The notes under the pieces are model-generated. The model was not told the origin of the DNA, searched no databases, and saw only the letters and a program-made list of their open reading frames with translations. 64,000 bases of DNA from SURF-28 sp034521465 (GTDB taxonomy: Bacteria; Bacteroidota; Ignavibacteria; Ignavibacteriales; Melioribacteraceae). The stretch is taken from the NCBI GenBank assembly GCA_034521465.1, contig JAXHMN010000010.1, positions 620,001-684,000 of the forward strand, given 5' to 3'. Shown here piece after piece: positions 33,281 through 41,392 of the stretch. Position 1 is the stretch's first letter. The number at the start of each line of letters is the position of its first letter. Made by a program: the position numbers and the translations under genes.

Positions 33281-34689
33281 ATCGCATCCTGAGTACGGCC
33301 TGTGCAGGCCTGGTTGCCATTGGCGCGCACGCCCAGCCCTTCGATCACGCCGATCTGGAAACGGCGCGCGAGTTGCGCGCGCTGGCGCTGGAAAGCGGGC
33401 TGGCCTACGACATTACTTCGGAGTTGACCACGCGCATCGGCAACCGGCTGGCCGGTACCGAGGACGACGCGCGCGCCGTGGAGTGGGCGGTGGACGAGCT
33501 CGAATCGCTGGGCTTCGACCGGGTCTGGACCGAGCCGGCGACATTTCCGACCTGGACGCGCGAGCACGAGCGGGTGGCCGTGACCGCGCCGGTGGAACAG
33601 GAACTCGTCGCACTGGCCATCGGCTTTTCGCCCGGAACGCCCGAGGGCGGCGTCGAGGCCGAGGTCGTGATGTTCGACGACCTGGCCGCGCTCGAAGCCG
33701 CACCGGCCGAAGCCGTAGCCGACCGGATTGTATACATCCGCAAGCGCATGGAGCGCGCCCGTGACGGTTCGGGTTACGGGCCCGCAAGAGCCGCGCGCAG
33801 CGAGGGTTCGATGGTAGCGGCGGAAAAGGATGCTCAGGCGCTGATCATCCGCTCGGTGGGCACTTCGACGAATCGATTTGCGCACACCGGCGCCATGCGT
33901 TTCGACGCCGGCAGCCGCCGCATCCCGGCCGCGGCGATTTCCAACCCGGACGCCGACCAGCTCGAGCGACTGATTGCCTCGGGCGACCCGGTGCGGCTCA
34001 AGGTCGATATCGGCGCCCAGGTCAACGAGCCGTATACCAGCCAGAATGTCATTGCCGAGATCACCGGCAGCGAAATGCCGGACCAGGTCGTGGCGCTCGG
34101 CGCCCATCTGGACTCCTGGGACGTTGGTACCGGCGCGATCGACGACGGCGCCGGCGTTGGAATCGTCGCCGCGGCGGCGAAGCTGGTCATGGATCATGCC
34201 GATCGCCCGCGACGCTCGATCCGTGTGATTCTTTTCGCCGCCGAGGAAATCGGCCTGTGGGGCGGGCGCGCCTGGGCAGAGGCACACAAGGACAATATCG
34301 AAAACTACCAGCTCGCCGCCGAATCCGATTTCGGCGCCGGCCCGGTCTACGAAATCTCGGCCCGCGTCAGCGACGAGGCCTGGCCGGTCATGCAATCCAT
34401 CCACGCCGAGCTCGAACCGCTGGGGATTGCGATGGGCGGCCGAAGCCAGGCCCGCGGTGGGCCGGATTTCATGCCGATGTCCATTCACGGCCTGGCCGCC
34501 GCCGACCTCAGCCAGGACGGCACGAACTACTTCGACTACCACCACACAGAAAATGACACCCTGGACAAGATCGACCCGGCCGAAATGGCCCAGAACGTCG
34601 CCGCCTACGCCGTGCTTGCCTGGCTCGCGGCGCAATCGCCGGTGGATTTCGGCTCGGGGCCGGGGCTTGTAGAAAGCGCCGGAGAATAA
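33277..34689 (+). CDS. Secreted M28-family zinc aminopeptidase
   Basis: A 470-residue protein with a short signal peptide (NRILSTACAGLVAIGAHA). A PA-type insertion lies near residues 120-230, and the M28 catalytic set follows: HLDSWD, DDGAG, the EE pair in LFAAEEIGLWGG, ESDFG and HHTENDT. These residues bind two zinc ions. It is a periplasmic or secreted aminopeptidase or carboxypeptidase. Its 3' end (about the last 200 bases) is duplicated beyond the DUF4143 gene, at 36,181-36,400. Confidence 0.9.
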   Translation: MNRILSTACAGLVAIGAHAQPFDHADLETARELRALALESGLAYDITSELTTRIGNRLAGTEDDARAVEWAVDELESLGFDRVWTEPATFPTWTREHERVAVTAPVEQELVALAIGFSPGTPEGGVEAEVVMFDDLAALEAAPAEAVADRIVYIRKRMERARDGSGYGPARAARSEGSMVAAEKDAQALIIRSVGTSTNRFAHTGAMRFDAGSRRIPAAAISNPDADQLERLIASGDPVRLKVDIGAQVNEPYTSQNVIAEITGSEMPDQVVALGAHLDSWDVGTGAIDDGAGVGIVAAAAKLVMDHADRPRRSIRVILFAAEEIGLWGGRAWAEAHKDNIENYQLAAESDFGAGPVYEISARVSDEAWPVMQSIHAELEPLGIAMGGRSQARGGPDFMPMSIHGLAAADLSQDGTNYFDYHHTENDTLDKIDPAEMAQNVAAYAVLAWLAAQSPVDFGSGPGLVESAGE

Positions 34690-34757
34690 TCCGACACAGC
34701 ATCGCGGATCGGCGGACGACGCCCGGTTCCGTAGGTGGGGTTACATCCCCGACGGCT
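34492..34757. repeat. Direct repeat, left copy (peptidase 3' end plus downstream)
   Basis: The stretch matches 36,181-36,479 closely: the shared part begins CTGGCCG(C/T)CGCCGACC and runs through the peptidase C-terminus, the stop region and on to GGGGTTACATCCCCGA. The differences are mostly point changes plus about 30 bases of extra sequence in the right copy. The two copies flank the DUF4143 gene. Confidence 0.85.
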
Positions 34758-34760
34758 TGG

Positions 34761-36020
34761 CTAAAGCTCCCACAGTTTGGCCATGGGCACGGCCAGTATG
34801 TTGGCTGTCTTGTCGAGAAAAAACGTGGCCTCGCCATCGTAGAGTACTATCCCGCCCTGAAAAGCGCTGACCGCTGTGGCTGCCAGCTTGTGCAAGCCCC
34901 TGGCATCCGCGGTGTTGGCGCTGGCAGCGGCTTTGACCTCGACCCCCCAGATCTTGCCGCGATGTTCTATCACAATATCAACTTCCGTTTTGTCCTTGTC
35001 CCGGTAATGATAAAAGCGCGGCGGCCGCTGCATGCAGGCAGCCATGGCAACCAGTTGTTGCAGCACAAAGGATTCGAGCAGGTGGCCAAAGCGGGTGCGC
35101 TGTTCGTTCCATTGGTCCGCGTCCAATTCCCCCAGCGTTGCCGTCAGGCCACTGTCCACGAAATGCAGCTTGGGCGTTTTGATCAGTCGTTTACTTCGGT
35201 TGCTGTGCCAGGCCGGCAGCCGGCGCATCAAAAACAAACGCTCCAGTAGCGTCAGGTAACGCTCGATGGTGGCTCTGGAGTGACCCAACGCGTTAGCCAG
35301 TGCGCTTTGGTTGACCAGTTGTGCCGTGCGGTCGGCCAGAAGCTCGAGCAGGCGGAGCAGGTCGCCGGCGTCTTTCACTTGAGCAATGTCGCGAACATCC
35401 CGTTCGATAAGGGATTGCAGATAATTCATCTTCCAGCGCTCGGCCCGATCACCTGCGCGAAACACCGCTTCCGGGTAGCCACCGGCCAACAGTAGTTTCG
35501 GCAACTCCGATCGTTGCGGCTTGCGGGTGGGGACGATCTGCGGTGTCAGCTTTCCCCCCAGAAAATCATCGAGGAAGTTGCCCGCCGCTTGCCTGATCTC
35601 GGCAACGGTAAATGGCTGCAGGTACAGGCACTCCATCCGGCCCGCCAGGGAGTCAGCCAGCCGCGGCAGCTGCATCAGATTGGCGGAACCCGTCAACAGG
35701 AAGCGCCCCGGCTTGCGGTTCGCGTCCACACTGCGCTTGATTGCCAGCACCAGTTCCGGTGCCCGCTGCACCTCATCTATCGCCACCCGCTCCGGCAGGT
35801 CGTTGACAAAACCCTGTGGGTCGCGCAAGGCCAGATCCAGATAAATTTTTTCGTCCAGGCTGACAAAATGCCGCTCGGGTTCGCAATGCTGAGCCAGGGT
35901 CGATTTGCCACACTGGCGCGGCCCCAGCAGGCAGACCACCGGGGTATCAGACAAGGCCGCCACCAGGGCAGAACCAAGATGCCGCGGCAGATAGGCTTTA
36001 TCAGGCACCGACGTGTTCAT
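34761..36020 (-). CDS. DUF4143-type AAA ATPase
   Basis: A 419-residue ATPase. Walker A is LLGPRQCGKSTLA; Walker B with sensor is ERVAIDEVQRAPEL; then FLLTGSANLMQLPRL, and a C-terminal DUF4143 domain with LPAWHSNRSKRLIKTPKLHFVDSGL and a nuclease-like end (HYRDKDKTEVDIVIEHRGKIWGVEVKA). Such proteins are mobile, of unknown role, sometimes linked to toxin-antitoxin or defence functions. It is on the opposite strand from the peptidase, with its tandem repeats upstream, and direct repeats of peptidase DNA on both sides. The ATG at 36020 is preferred to GTG 36023. Confidence 0.9.
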   Translation of the reverse strand: MNTSVPDKAYLPRHLGSALVAALSDTPVVCLLGPRQCGKSTLAQHCEPERHFVSLDEKIYLDLALRDPQGFVNDLPERVAIDEVQRAPELVLAIKRSVDANRKPGRFLLTGSANLMQLPRLADSLAGRMECLYLQPFTVAEIRQAAGNFLDDFLGGKLTPQIVPTRKPQRSELPKLLLAGGYPEAVFRAGDRAERWKMNYLQSLIERDVRDIAQVKDAGDLLRLLELLADRTAQLVNQSALANALGHSRATIERYLTLLERLFLMRRLPAWHSNRSKRLIKTPKLHFVDSGLTATLGELDADQWNEQRTRFGHLLESFVLQQLVAMAACMQRPPRFYHYRDKDKTEVDIVIEHRGKIWGVEVKAAASANTADARGLHKLAATAVSAFQGGIVLYDGEATFFLDKTANILAVPMAKLWEL

Positions 36021-36042
36021 CACCTGGAGCCTTTGCTATGAT

Positions 36043-36155
36043 TCTACGTCTAATTGTAACATTATAGGCCGTCTAATTGCTACATTAAAGACCGTCCAAT
36101 TGCTCCATATCATCTCGTATAATTGCACTGTTACATGCCGTCTGATTGCGCCTTG
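36043..36155. repeat. Five imperfect ~23-bp tandem repeats upstream of the DUF4143 gene
   Basis: Units begin CGTCTAATTGTAACATTA, CGTCTAATTGCTACATTA, CGTCCAATTGCTCCATAT, CGTATAATTGCACTGTTA and CGTCTGATTGCGCC. The core (C)GTCTAATTG is spaced about 23 bases. On the gene's strand the first unit gives TATAATG followed by TTACAATTAGACG, so the -10 element may lie within the repeats. They look like operator or regulatory sites for the ATPase gene. Confidence 0.75.
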
Positions 36156-36180
36156 GACTTGCGCTGAATGGTGCTTCAGA

Positions 36181-36479
36181 CCTGGCCGTCGCCGACCCCA
36201 GCCAGGACGGCACGAACTACTTCGACTACCACCACACAGAAAACGACACCCTCGACAAGATCGACCCGGCCGAAATGGCCCGGAACGTCGCCGCCTACGC
36301 CGTGCTGGCCTGGCTCGCGGCGCAACCGCCGGTGGATTTCGGTTCGGGGCCGGGGTTGTTGAAGACGGCGGAGAAACGATCGGGTTCCGGCGTCGGGGAT
36401 GCCACTCCGACCTACTGGTGCGAGGATCGGCGGACGGCGCCCGGTTCCGAAGGTCGGGGTTACATCCCCGAGGGCCTCG
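36181..36479. pseudogene. C-terminal M28 peptidase fragment (right direct-repeat copy)
   Basis: The frame 36,146-36,643 encodes a relic of the peptidase C-terminus: LAVADPSQDGTNYFDYHHTE..., AEMARNVAAYAVLAWLAAQ, FGSGPGLL, near-identical to the intact gene. It has lost its N-terminal two-thirds and catalytic residues except one His motif. The copy then runs on through the same GGATCGGCGGACG/CCCCGA downstream sequence. It is either a tandem-peptidase remnant or a duplication made when the DUF4143 cassette arrived. Confidence 0.8.
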
Positions 36480-36497
36480 CCCGCGCCGGTCGCGGGT

Positions 36498-37178
36498 TCA
36501 GCACTCCGACCAGCGGCGCAGCAGGTTGTTGTACAGACCGGTCAGGCGGACAAGGTCTTTTTCCTCCTCGCCGTAGCGCTGGCGCAGCGCCATCAGTGAC
36601 AGGTCCATCTGGTACAGAAGACGGCGGTGTTCGGTGTCCTTGACCAGGCTTTGCATGAACATGTAGCAGCCCAGCCGGGCGCCGCGGGTCACCGGCGTGA
36701 CTTCGTGGATGGAGCCGGACGGGTAGGCCACCAGGCTTCCGGCCGGCAGCTTGATCCGCTGCTCGCCGTAGGTGTCCTCGATGCGCAGCTCGCCGCCCTC
36801 GTACTCGTCGGGCTCGGACAGAAAGAGCGTGGCCGATACATCGGTGCGCAGGTAGCTGCCGTCCGGAAGCGGTCGCAGCGAGCTGTCGGTATGCGCGCCA
36901 TAGTGGCTGTGTTCTGGGGTATAGCGATTGAAATTCGGTGGCAGGATCTTGAACGGCAGCACCGCGGTCATGAACATCGGGCTTTGATTGAGCGCGCGCA
37001 TGACGACGGTCCGGAGTTCCTTGACTTGCGGGTCGTCGTCGGGGACCTGTTCATTCTTCTTCGCGCGTCTGGCCTGCGGGCCGGCGCTGATGCCGTGCGC
37101 CCAGCGGCATTTATCGAGACGCTCGCGAACGGCCGCGACCTGCTGGCTGTCCAGGATGTTGTCTAGCGTAATAACCAT
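36498..37178 (-). CDS. PiuC/YbiX-type Fe(II)/2-oxoglutarate dioxygenase
   Basis: A 226-residue PKHD-type hydroxylase. Fe(II) ligands H96 and D98 (YGAHTDSS) and H158 (SGSIHEV), with R168 (RGARL) as the 2-oxoglutarate anchor. N-terminal DNILDSQQVAAV and the YMFMQSLVKD end are typical of PiuC/YbiX. This gene regularly follows a Fiu/PiuA siderophore receptor and is iron-regulated; it may modify the catechol siderophore or the receptor. It lies 104 bases downstream of such a receptor here. Confidence 0.9.
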   Translation of the reverse strand: MVITLDNILDSQQVAAVRERLDKCRWAHGISAGPQARRAKKNEQVPDDDPQVKELRTVVMRALNQSPMFMTAVLPFKILPPNFNRYTPEHSHYGAHTDSSLRPLPDGSYLRTDVSATLFLSEPDEYEGGELRIEDTYGEQRIKLPAGSLVAYPSGSIHEVTPVTRGARLGCYMFMQSLVKDTEHRRLLYQMDLSLMALRQRYGEEEKDLVRLTGLYNNLLRRWSEC

Positions 37179-37282
37179 GACGACCGTATCAGACGTCTTA
37201 CTGCCATGAACGGAGGCGCCTGGCCTGGCCCGCGGCGAACCTGATGGTCACCGGGCCACCGCCCATGGTTGCCTTCAGACGA

Positions 37283-39691
37283 TCAGAAGGTGTAGCGGAA
37301 CGTTCCGATAGCGTGGATACGCTTGCCCGGAATCCCCTGGGCACCACCCTCGGCCAGTTGCGAGATGTACTTCTTGTCGGTCAGGTTGAACACATTCAGA
37401 CGCAGCTCGGCGCGGTCGGTCAGTTTGTAGGTGCCGTAGAAATCCGCCACGAAATAGCTGTCGATCGACACGTTGCGTCGCCGCGGCTGATCCTCGAGCG
37501 GCACCGGTTGGGGTGCGGAAATCTGCTCGTCGATCCACTGGATACCGAAGCCCAGATTCAGCCGTGGCGTGAACTGGTAGGTACTGAACATATTCAGCGA
37601 ATGCTCCGGTGAGCCACCGAGTTCCTGGCCTTCAAGGTTCGGGAACGCGGTCGAGGAGGTGACCTCGGTATCCAGGTAGGAATAGCCGCCGAAGACCTGC
37701 CATTCCGGTGTAATCCGGCCGGCGGCCAGCACCTCGAAACCGTCCACGCGCTGTTCTGTGTCGAGTACCGAAGGATCGTCGGCACCCAGGCCGGGAAGAC
37801 GCGCCTTGGTTTTATCGGTGCGGAATACCGCGGCGTTGAGATCCAGCCCGGCCAGCACGCGCCACTTGGCGCCGATTTCGTAGGCTTTGGTCTCTTCCGG
37901 CTCGACGTTGAACAGCTCCGGCGTGGTGATGCGGCTGTCGCCGCCGCCGGCAAGCTGGATCTGGTTGCGATCAAAGACGCCGGAAATCTGGAACGAACTT
38001 CCCAGCGCGGCATAGATGGACGCATTCGGCACCGGCTTGAAGACCAGTCCGGCGCTGTAGCTGAACTCCTCGTCGGTGCGGCTCAAGTCGATCGGTTCCT
38101 CGCCCTTGGCTTCCCAGCCCTCGTCGCTTGCGCGCGAGTCGACGCTGTCCCAGCGGATGCCCAGATTCAGCTCCCACTTCGGCGAGAACTGAATCGTGTC
38201 AAGCAGGTAGACCGCAAAGGTTTCGGAATCGAACTTGTGGACCGTGCCGTCGAACGGGGCTGCGGGCCGGGTTCGACGCTCGGGGTCGAGCAGATCGGTG
38301 CGCGGCCCCTTTACATCCGGGCGCCGGCGGTTTTCGAAGCTGATGTCGGAGAATTCGGTGCCGAGCACCAGGTCGTGGAATATCGGCCCGGTCGGCACGC
38401 TGAACAGCAGGTCGGTCTGGTTGAAGAAGCCTTCGTCTTGCTGGTCCCTGGGCTTCAGGTCGCCCTGAACCAAAGCCCGGGAGAAGTCGCGGGAACCCCA
38501 GGCATCCTGATCGGGCACCTTGATGCGCGGCGAACTGGTAATCGAATCGTTCTCGACCAGGCTGTAGCGGAAGTTGTTGCGCACGGACACGCGGTTGTTG
38601 AAGGCATGCGTCAGCGTTGCGCCCAGGATGTCGACATCGATTCGCTGAAAATCGTCGACATGGCCGAAATAGTCGCTGAAACCGATGCCCGGCGGCAGCT
38701 CACCGGTAAAGAAGCCATCCCCGCAGCGTTGGCTTCCGGTGCGGCCGAAGCGATTGTCGTCCGGATCGAAACAGCCCTCGACGTTTTCGGGTGGCACGCC
38801 TTCGCGGTCGAACGGCAGACCCTTGTCTTCGATATTGTTCTGTTCGGTATGCAGCCAGTTGAGCGAAACCTGGGTATCGCGCCGGAAGCCCCAGGTATAG
38901 GCGCCGTAAAGGCCCCAGCGTTCATCTTCGACGACATCGCGCCCGGGAACACCGGCGGAATGGCCCATCAGGTTGAGCCGGAACGCGCTGTTGTTGTCCA
39001 GCGGTTCGTTGATGTCGACCGTGGCGCGCTGGTAATCATCGGTGCCGGCGCTGACCTCGATGCGCTTGAACGAATTCATGCTGGGTAGCTTGGTGACGAA
39101 GTTGATCGTGCCGCCGGCCGATCCGCGGCCACTGAATGCCGAGTTGGGCCCTTTGACGACCTCGATCTGCTCGACGTAGAAGGGATCGCGGAAATAGTTG
39201 CCGAGATCGCGAACGCCGTCCACATTGATATCTTCACGGGCGTTGAAGCCGCGGATCTTGAGCTGATCGCCGCCCGGCGGGTTGCCTTCGCCGGCCTGCA
39301 GGCTGATGCCCGGGATATTGCGCATCGCATCGCGCAGCGAAGTGACGTTCTGTTCCTCTAGCAGATCCTGCGGCAGCACGGAAATGATGCGGGGCGTGTC
39401 AAGCAGGGGGCGCTGGTACTTTGGGCTGGACATGCGCTGGCCCCGGAAGTCGACCGTCATCGGGGACAGTTCGGCCGGAAGCTCCTCCAGTCGGGCGGAC
39501 TCGCTCGCAGCGTCTTCGTTCTGATTTTCCTCCTTTTCGTCCGAATCGTCGGCAAAAAGGGTGCCGGAGGCAAGGACGCCGGCGATGGCCACGACCAGTG
39601 CGCGCTGATGGATGCGGTTCCGCGCCGGGGCGCTGCTTCTCATCGATCGGGGCTTTTCGGAATCCTGTGCATCTTCGTGCTCTGCAAACAT
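37283..39691 (-). CDS. TonB-dependent siderophore receptor (Fiu/PiuA type)
   Basis: A receptor of about 802 residues. A hydrophobic stretch (ALVVAIAGVLASGTLFA) forms the signal peptide after a long charged lead. Plug motifs: PRIISVLPQDLLEEQNVTSLRDAM, GNPPGGDQLKIRGFNAREDI, VDGVRDLGNYFRDPFYVEQIEVVKGPNS, and RGSAGGTINFVTK. The barrel ends in RIHAIGTFRYTF. The ATG at 39691 with GGGAGA is chosen over an upstream TTG at 39712. Pairing with PiuC and a nearby Bfd points to uptake of monomeric catechol-type iron chelates. Confidence 0.9.
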   Translation of the reverse strand: MFAEHEDAQDSEKPRSMRSSAPARNRIHQRALVVAIAGVLASGTLFADDSDEKEENQNEDAASESARLEELPAELSPMTVDFRGQRMSSPKYQRPLLDTPRIISVLPQDLLEEQNVTSLRDAMRNIPGISLQAGEGNPPGGDQLKIRGFNAREDINVDGVRDLGNYFRDPFYVEQIEVVKGPNSAFSGRGSAGGTINFVTKLPSMNSFKRIEVSAGTDDYQRATVDINEPLDNNSAFRLNLMGHSAGVPGRDVVEDERWGLYGAYTWGFRRDTQVSLNWLHTEQNNIEDKGLPFDREGVPPENVEGCFDPDDNRFGRTGSQRCGDGFFTGELPPGIGFSDYFGHVDDFQRIDVDILGATLTHAFNNRVSVRNNFRYSLVENDSITSSPRIKVPDQDAWGSRDFSRALVQGDLKPRDQQDEGFFNQTDLLFSVPTGPIFHDLVLGTEFSDISFENRRRPDVKGPRTDLLDPERRTRPAAPFDGTVHKFDSETFAVYLLDTIQFSPKWELNLGIRWDSVDSRASDEGWEAKGEEPIDLSRTDEEFSYSAGLVFKPVPNASIYAALGSSFQISGVFDRNQIQLAGGGDSRITTPELFNVEPEETKAYEIGAKWRVLAGLDLNAAVFRTDKTKARLPGLGADDPSVLDTEQRVDGFEVLAAGRITPEWQVFGGYSYLDTEVTSSTAFPNLEGQELGGSPEHSLNMFSTYQFTPRLNLGFGIQWIDEQISAPQPVPLEDQPRRRNVSIDSYFVADFYGTYKLTDRAELRLNVFNLTDKKYISQLAEGGAQGIPGKRIHAIGTFRYTF

Positions 39692-39964
39692 CTGTTTCTC
39701 CCAAAGCTTCAAAAGGTGATTTCACGGGCGTAATTCGATTCGAAACGCGAAAACGAGCGCAAATGCGAATCAGACGCAATAGAGTATCAGCCTTTAAGCA
39801 ATTGTCAATATCGAACGCGAACGCCTGTGCCGGAGTCGGGTTCCGGGCTGCTTACTGCAATTTATTATTGCTCCGCTGCGCGGCCCGGCCTTTCCGGCCG
39901 GGTATTATTAACCCGGCATACCCATTTCAATGCCGGGTTAATAATTGCCAGGAAAAATTTACGG
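39692..39964. other. Intergenic region with palindromes upstream of the receptor and bfd
   Basis: No gene. It contains a GGCCCGGCC/GGCCGGG palindrome at about 39,880-39,902 and a longer one at about 39,905-39,947: TTATTAACCCGGCAT and ATGCCGGGTTAATAA with a 10-base loop. Both could be REP-like or bidirectional terminator-like. An AATGCGAATCAGACGC stretch near 39,762 is a weak Fur-like candidate for the receptor. Confidence 0.5.
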
Positions 39965-39992
39965 GATAATTATTGACAATCGTTCGTATTCG
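39965..39992 (+). promoter_or_regulatory. Candidate Fur box ahead of bfd
   Basis: GATAATTATTGACAATCGTT (39,965-39,984), followed by CGTATTCG, resembles the GATAAT-repeat Fur consensus and overlaps a potential promoter (TTGACA-like start). It precedes bfd by about 20 bases, and bfd genes are often Fur-repressed. The match is imperfect. Confidence 0.4.
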
Positions 39993-40007
39993 TAATATCG
40001 TTGTGCC

Positions 40008-40217
40008 ATGTTCGTATGCATCTGCAATGCCGTCACCGACCATGAAATCCGCGAGCACGCCCGGCGCGGCGTGGATTCGCTGGAGGAGTTGCGCATGCGA
40101 ACCGGCTGCGCCGACTGCTGCGGGCAGTGTTCCGACGAAGCCGAGGCAGTCTTGATGAGCAGCCGACATGCCGCCCGCGTATCGATCCCGATGGTTGAGA
40201 TGCCCCAGTCCGCCTGA
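40008..40217 (+). CDS. bfd: Bacterioferritin-associated ferredoxin
   Basis: A 69-residue 2Fe-2S protein: MFVCICNAVTDHEI with C4 and C6, and GCADCCGQCSDEA with C38 and C41, the pattern of Bfd. It passes electrons to bacterioferritin to release stored iron when iron is short. The C-terminal tail is short (RVSIPMVEMPQ). No bacterioferritin gene lies in this window. The gene is next to the siderophore receptor, divergent, with a possible Fur site between. Confidence 0.9.
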   Translation: MFVCICNAVTDHEIREHARRGVDSLEELRMRTGCADCCGQCSDEAEAVLMSSRHAARVSIPMVEMPQSA

Positions 40218-40390
40218 AGGCGTAAACCTGAAGGCGTAAATGGTAAAAGCGTAAATAGTGAATAGTCCGCTCGCTGCGCTCGCTCAATAGTAAATGGCAA
40301 CCTCGAGGGCTTCGGACCGTTCGAGCACACCGTGGCCTACCATCGCCCGCGCCTGCTATTTACCATTCACTATTTACCATTTACGCCCTT
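40213..40390. repeat. Long inverted repeat of GTAAATGGTAAA-type units
   Basis: The left arm (40,225-40,262) carries CGTAAATGGTAAA...CGTAAATAGTGAATAG and a second AATAGTAAATGGCAA; the right arm (40,354-40,387) CTATTTACCATTCACTATTT then ACCATTTACG. The arms are reverse complements and about 90 bases apart. The same style of unit (GTAAAnnGTAAA) occurs at 30,880-31,022, so this is likely a family of palindromic intergenic repeats. Confidence 0.75.
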
Positions 40391-40409
40391 AGGTTCAAGG
40401 CTCCCCGCT

Positions 40410-41246
40410 TCACGGCATCTGCGTGGCCAGCGCGCCGCGGTGGACTTCCGGGTTGTAGTAGCGCGTCGTGATGCCGCTGGCGGCAAAGCGGTCGGGGTCG
40501 GGTGGTGCAAGCAGGCCGTGCTTGCGTGCCTGGGTGCACGACCACCAGCCGGACGGATAGCACGGCTGCGGGAAGCCCAGCGTCCTGATCGTCTCGAATC
40601 CGGCCTTTTCCATGTTCTGCCGTATACCGTTGATCAGATGCTGGTGAATCAGCGGGCTCTCGCTTTGCTGTACCAGGATGCCGCCGTCGGCCAGCGCCTT
40701 GTAGCAATCCTCGACGAAACCGGGCCCGAACAGCCCCTCGGCCGGTCCGATCGGGTCGGTGGAATCGACGATGATCACGTCCAGCGAACCGGGTGCGGCG
40801 TTGCGGATCCAGGCCAGGCCGTCGTCGAACACCAGCGTGGCGCGCGGGTCATCATTACGCTCGCATAGCTCCGGGAAATGCTGCTCGCTCAGGCGCGTGA
40901 CCTGCTCGTCGATTTCACACTGCACCGCCGATTGAACTTCGCGATGTGCCAGCACCTGGTGCAAAGTGCCGCAGTCGCCGCCGCCGATGATCGCCACGCG
41001 CTTCGGGCTCGGGTGCGAGAACAGGGCCGGATGGGTCAGCATCTCGTGGTAGAGAAAGTTGTCGCGCGTAGTCAACATCACGAAGCCGTCGATCACCATC
41101 AGGTTGCCCCAGTGCGCCGTTCGATAAACATCGATGGTCTGGAACTCGGTTTCGGCGTGGGCCAGGTGCGCCTCGATTTTCCAGCCGACCACGCTGCCGG
41201 CTTCGCTGCATATTTCGGTAAACCAGTTTTCGTCAGTCGGCACCAT
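40410..41246 (-). CDS. speE: Spermidine synthase
   Basis: A 278-residue aminopropyltransferase: NWFTEICSEAG..., TIDVYRTAHWGNLMVIDGFVMLTTRDNFLYHEML, AIIGGGDCGTLHQVL (decarboxylated-SAM site), DIIVDSTDPIGPAEGLF, and GWWSCTQA near the end. It makes spermidine from putrescine and decarboxylated SAM. The ATG at 41246 with GGAGGGA upstream is chosen over 41261. It is divergent from speA, so the two polyamine genes share an upstream region. Confidence 0.9.
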   Translation of the reverse strand: MVPTDENWFTEICSEAGSVVGWKIEAHLAHAETEFQTIDVYRTAHWGNLMVIDGFVMLTTRDNFLYHEMLTHPALFSHPSPKRVAIIGGGDCGTLHQVLAHREVQSAVQCEIDEQVTRLSEQHFPELCERNDDPRATLVFDDGLAWIRNAAPGSLDVIIVDSTDPIGPAEGLFGPGFVEDCYKALADGGILVQQSESPLIHQHLINGIRQNMEKAGFETIRTLGFPQPCYPSGWWSCTQARKHGLLAPPDPDRFAASGITTRYYNPEVHRGALATQMP

Positions 41247-41392
41247 GCATTCTCCCTCCATATTCGAATCACCATATTCTACCGGCCGCCGCCCGGGCTC
41301 CCCCGATTCGCGTTCTCGCGACGTCCAGGGACGACCGGGTGATGAATACGATGGGCTTACAATATGGCGCTTTCCACCTGCCGGGCACCTGC

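Noticed and set aside
36043..36155. The tandem repeats as a CRISPR array
   Set aside because: Units are only about 23 bases with no spacers of constant length, and each unit differs throughout. They are simple tandem repeats, not repeat-spacer units.
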